From a virus, in IMG/VR virus record IMGVR_UViG_3300048055_000061, positions 1 to 34,454 of that record: a DNA stretch of 34,454 nucleotides, one strand, 5' to 3'. This document shows, piece by piece, positions 26,075 through 33,800 of this stretch. Within the stretch, counting starts at the first letter, position 1, and every line of letters begins with the position of its first letter. Both the position numbers and the translations under genes were made by a program. The notes beneath the pieces are model-generated. The model was given only the letters and a program-made list of their open reading frames with translations. It was not told the DNA's origin and ran no database searches.

Positions 26075-26416
26075 ATGGAGATCACCGCAAAGACCAACCA
26101 GGAACTCACCAAGATCTACCAGCACTGCTCCGACCAGCGGGCATGGGCAGCACGGGACAACGCCCGTCAGGGTCGCCCCACTCTCGGCTCCAAGTTGGAG
26201 AACGGAGCGAAGCGCACGATGGCTCTGGTCATGGACGAGATGGTCGCCCGAGGCACCAGCCCGGTCACCTACGGCCCCGCCGCTCCCTACGTTGCTCGCA
26301 AGGCAGGCAAGAGCATGGCCGCTCGCTTCGCAGGCAAGTGCGGAACTTGCTCCGGCGACATCGCCAAGGGCGAGCAGATCCGCTTCGATGGCAAGGCTCA
26401 CCACGGGTCCTGCTGA
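26075..26416 (+). CDS. Hypothetical protein with C-terminal zinc finger (113 aa)
   Basis: ATG 26075, six bases after the -10 box, so leaderless; an in-frame TTG at 26069 would lie in the promoter. The N-terminal part is helical and basic (LTKIYQHCSDQRAWAARDNA). The C-terminus GKCGTCSGDIAKGEQIRFDG plus KAHHGSC forms a CxxC...HxxxC zinc-binding unit of the type CxxCxxxIxKGExI, also seen in small phage proteins. First gene of a cassette between the tail and adaptor genes. Possibly DNA- or protein-binding; role unknown. Confidence 0.7.
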   Translation: MEITAKTNQELTKIYQHCSDQRAWAARDNARQGRPTLGSKLENGAKRTMALVMDEMVARGTSPVTYGPAAPYVARKAGKSMAARFAGKCGTCSGDIAKGEQIRFDGKAHHGSC

Positions 26417-26451
26417 GAACCACCAACCACACCAAGAAGGAACCAGCCACC

Positions 26452-26817
26452 ATGCACACCATCACCCGCAAGCCGAACCGCTACGCAGGGATCTGCGAGA
26501 ACTGCGGTCGTGCCGTCGGCGAAGGCGAGGGCTACCTCGTTGGCAAGCACCACGCTCGCGGCGCATGGCTGATCGCCCACACCGACTGCGAGATCTCCGA
26601 GGCTGCGGTCCGCTCCGACATCGCCGAGGCGCGCAAGGCGCTCACTCCCGACCCGGCCAACATCGACGAGGCCATCGCCGCTCTCTGCGAGGAGCACATC
26701 ATGCTGGCGGAGATCGACAACATCTTCGAGCCTGGCAGCGACATCGAGATCCGCCACCTGGCCGAGATGGGCCGCATCAACACTGAGATCGCTCGGCTCG
26801 AAGCCATGAAGGGCTGA
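26452..26817 (+). CDS. Zinc-ribbon-like protein (121 aa)
   Basis: ATG 26452 with AAGAAGGAACC upstream. The first 45 residues contain ICENCGRAVGEGEGYLVGKH and IAHTDCEI: the same CxxCG-V-G-G knuckle as the leftward gene at 4277. The rest is helical (AAVRSDIAEARKALTPD, IDEAIAALCEEHIMLAEIDN, HLAEMGRINTEIARLEAMKG), ending in a probable coiled coil. The leader resembles that of 4217 (AACCACACCAAGAAGGAACC). Likely a small zinc-binding adaptor or regulator. Confidence 0.65.
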   Translation: MHTITRKPNRYAGICENCGRAVGEGEGYLVGKHHARGAWLIAHTDCEISEAAVRSDIAEARKALTPDPANIDEAIAALCEEHIMLAEIDNIFEPGSDIEIRHLAEMGRINTEIARLEAMKG

Positions 26818-26834
26818 CTGTCCCACCCCTGTAG

Positions 26835-26872
26835 TATCATCAACCACAGAACCAACCACGAAAGAGGCAGAC
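26835..26872 (+). promoter_or_regulatory. TATCAT promoter and leader, copy of 4218-4257
   Basis: TATCAT (26835-26840) followed by CAACCACAGAACCAA and the RBS GAAAGAGG. Matches the minus-strand leader before 4217 over about 30 bases. Confidence 0.5.
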
Positions 26873-27553
26873 ATGGCAGTAGGACGATTTATCGGGAACG
26901 GCTCGGCTTGGCAGAACGGCGAGCGCAACGGCGACGCCGACTACGAGATCACCTTCGAGGGCGCGGTCCTACAGACCTACGAGCGCAACGGATCGTGGGA
27001 CTCCGACTTCTACGCCATCGTCTACAACGTCGAGAGGGACAGCATCGAGCACGTGGAGTACGCCACCACCCGCGGCTGGACCTACCCGAACTACGCCACG
27101 GTCGATGCCACCCCCGAGGTGCTCGCCAAGGCTCAGGAGGCGATGCGCCGGGCCGATGTCCGCATGACCGTGATGACCGCCGAGTGGGCCTCGGTGGAGC
27201 ACGCGAAGGGCAAGCGGGTCGCCGTGATCGGCACCGGCTCGAAGCAGGGCGGCGCTCGGCGCTGGAAGGGCGAGGTCATCGAGGCAGGCTCCGAGGGCGA
27301 GACGTTCTGGATGGGCGTCGATGCCTACCGCACTCCCCGCTACGCGGCGAAGTACGGCCACCCCGTCTCCTACCGGCTCGGCGTCCTCCTCGACGATGGC
27401 CGCAAGGTGTTCGGCCCCGACGATGCCTTCGAGGTCGTCAACCCCGAGCAGTACGTGCCGACCGAGGCGCAGGTCGCTGAGCGCATGGCCCCGGCTGAGC
27501 GCACCACGAACTTCCACCGCGGCGTCCCCGGCATCCTGAACATGGTGGGCTGA
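26873..27553 (+). CDS. Hypothetical protein (226 aa)
   Basis: ATG 26873 with GAAAGAGG as RBS. Begins MAVGRFIGNGSAWQNGERNG with strand-rich DADYEITFEGAVLQTYER; the middle has KAQEAMRRADVRMTVMTAEW; the C-terminal half GKRVAVIGTGSKQGGARRWK followed by GEVIEAGSEGETFWMGVD looks like a KOW/SH3-type beta barrel. No catalytic motif identified. Its duplicated leader links it to the 3-4.5 kb module. Cytoplasmic accessory protein of unknown role. Confidence 0.65.
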   Translation: MAVGRFIGNGSAWQNGERNGDADYEITFEGAVLQTYERNGSWDSDFYAIVYNVERDSIEHVEYATTRGWTYPNYATVDATPEVLAKAQEAMRRADVRMTVMTAEWASVEHAKGKRVAVIGTGSKQGGARRWKGEVIEAGSEGETFWMGVDAYRTPRYAAKYGHPVSYRLGVLLDDGRKVFGPDDAFEVVNPEQYVPTEAQVAERMAPAERTTNFHRGVPGILNMVG

Positions 27554-27556
27554 GCG

Positions 27557-27844
27557 ATGGCGATGCACGACAGCGAGCCAGACCCGTACACCTACGTCCT
27601 CGTGAGCCAGTGGAGGAGCGGTGCCGATCGGCGGTACGACGTGTTCCGCGACGACCGGCACCTCGGCCAGATCGAGAGCGGCACCCGATCGACAGACACG
27701 ATGATCCCCGGCACACGGATGCGTCGGCAGGGCAAGGGCGCGCCAGCCTTCTTTGAGGTGGGTGATCGGTACCGCGTGCCCTACGACCGGCGGCGCGATG
27801 CTGCTCGGGCGCTCGAACGGGGCACCGGCTGGATGCAACCCTGA
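27557..27844 (+). CDS. Hypothetical small protein (95 aa)
   Basis: ATG 27557, 3 nt after the previous stop, so probably coupled. Basic and charged: YTYVLVSQWRSGADRRYDVF, RDDRHLGQIESGTRSTDTM, VPYDRRRDAARALERG. No recognisable domain. Last gene of the cassette; a TAGCAT box for the adaptor gene follows within 25 nt. Confidence 0.55.
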   Translation: MAMHDSEPDPYTYVLVSQWRSGADRRYDVFRDDRHLGQIESGTRSTDTMIPGTRMRRQGKGAPAFFEVGDRYRVPYDRRRDAARALERGTGWMQP

Positions 27845-27863
27845 TCCCTTCGAGGGTGAGCGG

Positions 27864-27869
27864 TAGCAT
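27864..27869 (+). promoter_or_regulatory. -10-like TAGCAT for a leaderless GTG start
   Basis: TAGCAT, then GGGCGC, then GTG 27876. The same 6-nt geometry as other leaderless promoters here; the -35 is weak. Confidence 0.4.
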
Positions 27870-27875
27870 GGGCGC

Positions 27876-29105
27876 GTGGCTGCTCCCCCGACTACCGTTC
27901 CGTGTGAGCCGTGGACCACTCCCGCCGACGTGCGCGCGTGCTGCCCCGGCCTTGATCCGGCCTACGACCTGACGGACTCGATCGCGTTCGCCACCGAGAT
28001 CCTGTTCCGACTCTCGGGTCGGCAGTTCCCCGGCGTGTGCGACCGGATCATCTATCCGTGCAAGGGCGAGAACTGCGGCTGCGACAGTCCGAACTGGTGG
28101 GCGATCCTCTCCGGCTCTGACTGGATTTGGGGTGTGGTGCCGGGTCCCGGCGGCGCTCCGGCATGGCCGATTCCGACGGGCGATGGGACGGGCTTCATCA
28201 ACTGCAAGATCCAGGGATCGTGCCAGGGCAAGTGCCGACTCGACTGCCTCGACTTGCCGGGCACCATCAACGACATCATCGAGGTCGTGATCGACGGCGA
28301 GGTCATCCCGGCCAGCAACTACAAGATCAAGGCGTACCGGGAACTCTGCTGGGTCGGGGCCTACACCGACCGATTCGGCCGAGTCCGAACCTCGTGGCCG
28401 TGCTCGAACAACCTCGCTGGGATCTCGTGCGTGAACACGAACCTGATCCTCTCCGCCACGGTCGACGCGACCGGCGGGCTGTGGGAGATCGAGGTCACCA
28501 CGCTCGACGGCTCAGGCGTCGCTGTGGTGGACTCTGTGCAGGTTGGGGCCACCGACACCGCAGCGGCCGTCCAGACGGCCTTGGAGGGCCTCTCGAACGT
28601 CTCTCCGGGCGATGTGCTGGTGAGCGGGGGTCCGGGTGACGCAGGCGGTACGACGCCCTACGTGATCGAGTGGGATGTGGAAGCGATGGGTCAGATCCCG
28701 TCCATCTCCATTACAGATGTCTCGCTGTCGGGCGGCGCTTCGACGGTCGTGCAGGCGACGACGCAAGTGGCCTGCCTCGCTGATGAGGGCACGTGGTCCG
28801 TGCGCTACAACTACGGCAAGCCAGTCACCGACGGCGGGCGAGTGGCAGCGGCGATCTTCGCTTGCCAGATCGCGCTCAACCGCTGCGGCGGATCGGGCTG
28901 CGTCCTCCCTCAGCGCGTCAAGGAGATCACGCGCCAGGGCGTCGACATGCTGTTCGCTGATCCGCTCACCTTCCTCGGCGACTTCCTGACCGGCATCTAC
29001 GAGGTCGATATGTGGCTCATCTCGGTCAACCCCAACAAGTTGCAGCGCCGGGCGCGCGTGTTCCGGGCTGACGCTGGTCCAGGGAACACGACGTTCACGG
29101 GCTGA
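27876..29105 (+). CDS. Head-to-tail adaptor with inserted Ig-like domain
   Basis: A 409-residue protein from GTG 27876 with no RBS, six bases after TAGCAT. N-terminal WTTPADVRACCPGLDPAYDL and IAFATEILFRLSGRQFPGVC fit the gp6-type connector family of actinophages. About residues 190-295 is an inserted beta domain (SATVDATGGLWEIEVTTLDG, VQTALEGLSNVSPGDVLVSG, GGPGDAGGTTPYVIEW, LSGGASTVVQATTQ) homologous to that in 15264. The helical C-terminal part (GGRVAAAIFACQIALNRC) continues the adaptor fold. Eighteen cysteines, including NCKIQGSCQGKCRLDCLDL. Joins portal to tail. Confidence 0.75.
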   Translation: MAAPPTTVPCEPWTTPADVRACCPGLDPAYDLTDSIAFATEILFRLSGRQFPGVCDRIIYPCKGENCGCDSPNWWAILSGSDWIWGVVPGPGGAPAWPIPTGDGTGFINCKIQGSCQGKCRLDCLDLPGTINDIIEVVIDGEVIPASNYKIKAYRELCWVGAYTDRFGRVRTSWPCSNNLAGISCVNTNLILSATVDATGGLWEIEVTTLDGSGVAVVDSVQVGATDTAAAVQTALEGLSNVSPGDVLVSGGPGDAGGTTPYVIEWDVEAMGQIPSISITDVSLSGGASTVVQATTQVACLADEGTWSVRYNYGKPVTDGGRVAAAIFACQIALNRCGGSGCVLPQRVKEITRQGVDMLFADPLTFLGDFLTGIYEVDMWLISVNPNKLQRRARVFRADAGPGNTTFTG

Positions 29106-29130
29106 TTACAGTGGACACCGAGGAGATCCC

Positions 29131-29658
29131 GTGCCGCTGAACGATCCCGCCTACTACGTCGACCTGCTCGACCACATTCTCGGACTGGCGTGCGAGTGCT
29201 TGGAGGACACCGTGACTGGTGCTCCTGCCGACTGCTTCGTCTCGCACTGCTCACCCGCTGACGACTGCTGCGACTTCCTGGCGATCTGGCTCGATGAGGT
29301 CTACCCGACCCGCAACTTTCCGGTTCAGTACGACGGCACGTCGCGCGAGTGCACCGATGTCTCTCCGGCGATCCGCGTCGGACTTCGACTGATGCGTCCG
29401 TGCGTCCCGACGCTCGTGGACAACGCGACCAACCCGTTCCCTCCGGCCTCAGAACTTGATGCCTCGGCGAAGGATCTCCTCGTCGATGCGCGCGTGCTGT
29501 GGTGCTGTCTGATCCAGGCTCACTCGCTCGGCAATCTCTGGCCCGATGGCTACGAGTGCCTCGACGTGCGCTGGGGGAAGTTGAGGCCCGAGTGCCCCCG
29601 AGGCGGGTGTGCTGGGTGGACGTGGTTCTTCGATCTCGAAACTGACCAGTGTTGCTAG
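29131..29658 (+). CDS. Extremely Cys-rich head-tail connector protein (175 aa)
   Basis: GTG 29131 with GAGGAG upstream; a TACAGT box lies at 29107. Fifteen cysteines in 175 residues: LACECLED, DCFVSHCSPADDCCDFL, ECTD, RPCVP, WCCLIQ, ECLD, ECPRGGCAGW and a terminal QCC. Placed between the adaptor and the HK97 gp10-like protein, it corresponds to the conserved small gene usually seen there in actinophages (stopper or connector). The density of Cys suggests disulfide or metal stabilisation of the neck. Confidence 0.6.
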   Translation: MPLNDPAYYVDLLDHILGLACECLEDTVTGAPADCFVSHCSPADDCCDFLAIWLDEVYPTRNFPVQYDGTSRECTDVSPAIRVGLRLMRPCVPTLVDNATNPFPPASELDASAKDLLVDARVLWCCLIQAHSLGNLWPDGYECLDVRWGKLRPECPRGGCAGWTWFFDLETDQCC

Positions 29659-30063
29659 ATGCCCAAGTTCGTAGCGACGTTCGCGCCGAACCCTGCGGGG
29701 CTGACGAACCTGCTCGCGTCACCAACTGGTGATGTAGGGCGCTGGCTTCTCGCGCTCGTCAACGAGGTCAGGATCGTCGCTCAGGGCAACGCTCCGATGG
29801 TGACGGGCAAACTCCGCAACTCCATCGTGGCTCGGGTCATCCCGGCCGGAGTGGGGCTGATCGGCGAGGTGGCGGCTCAGGCGGCTTACGCGATCTACGT
29901 TCACCAGGGCACGGTGGCTCACCCCATCGAGGGCAACCCGATCCTGCGCTTTCCCTCGGCGCAGACCGGCATGATCGTGTTCACCCCCCGTGTGGACCAC
30001 CCCGGAACCAAGGCAAATCCCTTCCTGCTGGATGCGCTCGTGTTCGTTGTGGGCAGCCGCTAA
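29659..30063 (+). CDS. HK97 gp10-like head-tail joining protein
   Basis: A 134-residue protein, ATG 29659 directly after the previous stop (TAGATG). The family motif APMVTGKLRNSIVARVIP, then AAYAIYVHQGTVAHPI, ILRFPSAQ and VDHPGTKANPFLLDAL, is the classic HK97 gp10/tail-completion pattern. Such proteins close the tail tube or join it to the head connector. Length is normal for the family. Translationally coupled to the upstream Cys-rich connector. Confidence 0.85.
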   Translation: MPKFVATFAPNPAGLTNLLASPTGDVGRWLLALVNEVRIVAQGNAPMVTGKLRNSIVARVIPAGVGLIGEVAAQAAYAIYVHQGTVAHPIEGNPILRFPSAQTGMIVFTPRVDHPGTKANPFLLDALVFVVGSR

Positions 30064-30110
30064 GGTGTGCAACAATCTACGACGGCAACAACGACACGAG
30101 GTGATGTGAG

Positions 30111-30539
30111 ATGTCCGATCTCTCTCAGGGTGGGGTGACCGCAGGTGGAGTGCAGGCGGCGGCTCCGGTCCCGGCAGTCCCGACCACGACCGAGCGACCC
30201 GCTCCCGAGGCGCACGATGGCACCGCTGTCATGGCGGCTCAGGTGGCCGAGGCCGAGGGCGTGCCCCGCGAGTTCCCGATCCGCGATCGCGTGTTCCACC
30301 TCGTGCCCAAGTTGCCCGGCATCACCCTGATGAAGATGGGCGTCGCTGGCGATCCGTCGATCGGCCCGGCGCGCCAGATGTCCGCGATCCTCGACTTCCT
30401 CCACGTCGCTCTCGTCGAGGATGAGCGCGAGGCGTTCATGCACTTCTTGGAGCACGACGCCAAGCCGGTCATCGAGGTCGAGGAACTCAACGAACTGATC
30501 GGCAAGATGGCCGAGGTGTTCACGGGACGCCCTACCTGA
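30111..30539 (+). CDS. Tail assembly chaperone (G)
   Basis: A 142-residue protein, ATG 30111 with GAGGTGATG region upstream. The N-terminal 45 residues are a Pro/Ala-rich tail; the rest (REFPIRDRVFHLVPKLPG, ILDFLHVALVEDEREAFMHF, EELNELIGKMAEVFTGRP) matches G-type tail chaperones of actinophages. It binds the tape measure protein during tail assembly. The end overlaps a -1 frame that encodes the T extension. Confidence 0.82.
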   Translation: MSDLSQGGVTAGGVQAAAPVPAVPTTTERPAPEAHDGTAVMAAQVAEAEGVPREFPIRDRVFHLVPKLPGITLMKMGVAGDPSIGPARQMSAILDFLHVALVEDEREAFMHFLEHDAKPVIEVEELNELIGKMAEVFTGRPT

Positions 30540-30865
30540 CCGTCAGGATCCTGACGGCGTACCTCGTCAAACTGGGTCCGGCGATCAACGGAAGCCTCGT
30601 CCCCACGCAGATGAGGCTTGTGGATCTCAGCGCGGTCGATCTCCTCGACTACGCATACTTCATGCTGACCAAGGACCGAGACGCGGCAACCCTTCGCAAG
30701 ATCGAACTCATGCTCATGGGCAGGCTCGGCGAGCACGGCGGCGAGATCATCGACGATCCCGACTTGCCCGCGAGTATGCAGGGCATGGAGGCCCCGTCGT
30801 GGTGGAATGGTAGCCATGACCCGTGGGCTGAGCAGCATCGGCTGGCGGCTGACACCCAATACTGA
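30521..30865 (+). CDS. Tail assembly chaperone T extension (-1 frameshift)
   Basis: Open in the -1 frame relative to the G gene, from about 30521, reading HGTPYLTVRILTAYLVKLGP and then RLVDLSAVDLLDYAYFMLTK and QGMEAPSWWNGSHDPW to the stop at 30865. It ends 17 nt before the tape measure start, exactly where a GT fusion is expected. The shift probably occurs near 30522-30533 (ACG GGA CGC CCT); no perfect XXXYYYZ heptamer is present there. An independent start at ATG 30611 is less likely. Confidence 0.7.
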   Translation, partial: HGTPYLTVRILTAYLVKLGPAINGSLVPTQMRLVDLSAVDLLDYAYFMLTKDRDAATLRKIELMLMGRLGEHGGEIIDDPDLPASMQGMEAPSWWNGSHDPWAEQHRLAADTQY

Positions 30866-30882
30866 GGAGGGGGTGAAGCCCG

Positions 30883-33800
30883 GTGGCTGATGTCGTCGGC
30901 ACCGCAGTAGTCAGGATCCTCCCCGATACCACCGGGTTCTCCGCCGCGCTGGCGTCGCAGATGTCGGGCGCTACTGCCGCGCTCACCGGCATGGGCGGCG
31001 CTGCCACCGGGTCCATTGCCGCCTTGAAGGGTACGCAGACGGCTCTTGCCGCGACGGCTGCCACGGCCAAGGCCACCGGGGCTGCGCTCACCAAGTTCGT
31101 CACGCTCCCGATTCTCGGCCTCGGCGCGATTGCCTTGAAGGCCGCGGCTGACTTCCAGACTTCGATGCTGCAAGTCCAGGCTGTCTCAGGGGCCACCGCA
31201 ACCCAGTTCGAGGAACTGAACGATCTCGCCAAGCAACTCGGTCGCACCACGCAGTTCTCTGCCAGCCAGGCGGCGGACGGCATGGGCTTCCTCGCTATGG
31301 CTGGCTTTGAGGTCCAAGAGATTCTCGACGCCATGCCGGGCGTGCTCAACCTCGCGGCGGCTGGCAATCTCGATCTCGCTGTAGCAGCGGATATCGCGTC
31401 GAACGTCCTCTCCGGCTATGCGTTGCAGGCGTCGGAGATCGGCCGCGTCAACGACGTGATGGCTCAGACCTTCACGAGCACCAACACGTCGCTCGCTCAG
31501 TTGGGTGAGGCTTTCAAGTTCGTCGCTCCGGTCGCCGCGGCGTCTGGCGCGGAGTTGGAGACAGTCAACGCGGCTCTCGGCCTCTTGGGCAACGCCGGTA
31601 TCCAGGGGTCGATGGCTGGTACCACGCTGCGAGGTGTGTTCGCCAAGTTGGCGAAGCCCTCGGCGGAAGCAGAGGAGTCGCTGGCTCGACTCAACATCAC
31701 GGTGTTCGACGCCAACAAGAAGATGCTTCCGCTCGTCGACATCGTGGAGCAGTTTGAGAAGGCTGGCCTCAGCACTGCTGACGCCATGACGATCTTTGGT
31801 CTGCGCGCCGGTCCCGGCTTCCAGGCTCTTGTGTCTCAGGGGTCCGCTGCGCTCGACGAGTTGACCGTGGCGAACCGTCGTGCTGGTGGCGAGATCGAGG
31901 CCATCACTGAGCAGTTGGGACTGAACGAGAAGCAGGTCAAGGCTCTCAGCGCGGCGTTCGATGCCACGCAGGCGTCGGTGCAGGCGGTTGGCGCGAACCT
32001 CGACGAGACGAGCGCGGTGCTCGGCGCGCTGATCGACGAGGAGTTCACCGCCACGCAGGCGACCGAGACTCTCAACGGTGCTCTCAACGCAATGGGCCAG
32101 GAAGGGTTCGGCGAGTTGATCGGCGCGACCCGCAACGCTCAGGGCATGTTGGTCAACGCCGAGGGCGAGGTCATCACGTTCATCGAGGCCATCGCGATCT
32201 TGCAGTCTCAGGGCCTCACCACGGCCGACGCGTTCAAGACGCTCGGGGCCGAGGGGGCGGCGCTGGCGGACATCGCTTCGCTCGATGTCGATGTGATCGG
32301 CGATCTGTTCCAGGCTACCTCCGAGGCTGGCCGTGGTGCCGAGATCGCGGCGATCCAGATGTCCGGTGTCCGTGGCTCCATGCTCCGCATGAAGTCTGCG
32401 GCCGAGGGCGTCGCCATCGCCTTCGGCGAGTCGGGCGCTCTCGACGCGATCGCCAACATGGCCGAAGGGTTCGCCGGATTGTTCCAGCGACTCGCCGAAG
32501 TCAACCCCGCTGTGTTCCGATTCATCGCGGTGGCCGGGCTGTTGCTCGCCGCGGTTGGCCCGCTGATGAAGGTGTGGGGTGGGCTGAACAAGGTGTTGGC
32601 GAACTACGTCGAACGACAACTCGTTGCGGCCCAGGCGCAGGCGGCGGGCGTCGCCACCACCGGGAGTCTGACGGCATTCACCACCTCGCTCAATGCTGCA
32701 CTGCGAACCACGGCCACTCGACTGTGGGCCATCGTCACCAACCCCGTCGTCCTCGTGCTCACCGCGATCGCCCTCGCATTGAAGTTGATGTGGGAGAACT
32801 CCGAGGAGTTGCAGGATGCGGTCAAGCGACTCACCGACCTGTTCGGTGGAGCCTTCACGACGGCGCTCTCGTTCGCTGGTGACCAACTGGCTCGGGTCGC
32901 CAACTTCCTCGGCGACAAGGTGGCGGCGGGTGCCGGGGCGGCTGGCGACGCGATCGCTCACCTCATCAACCTGTTCGTCGACAAGTTGGAGCCTGCGCTC
33001 CAAGCGACGAGGGATTTCCTCGCCGAAGTGATCGACAAGATGAGGCTCGTCATCAACGCGTTCCGCAACGCCGACGACTTCGTTGGCACCTTCGGCGAGA
33101 CGATGGACGACCTGTTCGGCGGGACCGGGCGACTCATCGACGCGTTCGAGTCGATCGGCGGAACGATCCTGAGCGTGCGCGACACCTTCCGAGACGCGGG
33201 CAGCAAGATCGGCGACGCCTTCGGGGGCGTCATCAAGATGTTCCAGGGCTTGTTCACCCTCGACTGGGACAAGTTCAAGGAGGGGGCCGAGGAGGCGTTC
33301 GAGGGCATCGTCCACGCAGCGGGCGATATGTTCCTCCGACTCCCGTTCATCGTCACGGCGGGGCTTCGCAACGTCGGCAACATGATCTTCGCCAACATCA
33401 CTGATCTGCCGGTGGTGGGTCCACTCGCCGTCAAGGCGCAGGAGATCTTCAACGGCGTCATCGACGCGATCCAGCAGACGATCATCGGCATGGCTCTGCT
33501 GTTCCAGGGCGAGTTCGATGAGGCATTGGAGTGGCTCGGTGGCGCGGGGGACACGCTCATCGAAACCCTCACGTCGAGCCTCCCTGGCCTGTTCGTCGAG
33601 TTGGGCAACCTCCTGAGCGACCTGTTCGTCATGGCCTACGAGGCCGCGGTCGACGCTGTGATCCCCGTGTGGGATCGTCTGTTCGAGCAGGCCCGCACCT
33701 TCGTCACAACGACGCTGCCCGCTGCGTTCGCCGATCTCGCCACCTGGCTCTCCGGTCCGTTCGCCGATGGGGTCGTCGCCGCGATCGAGGCGGCCTCCGA

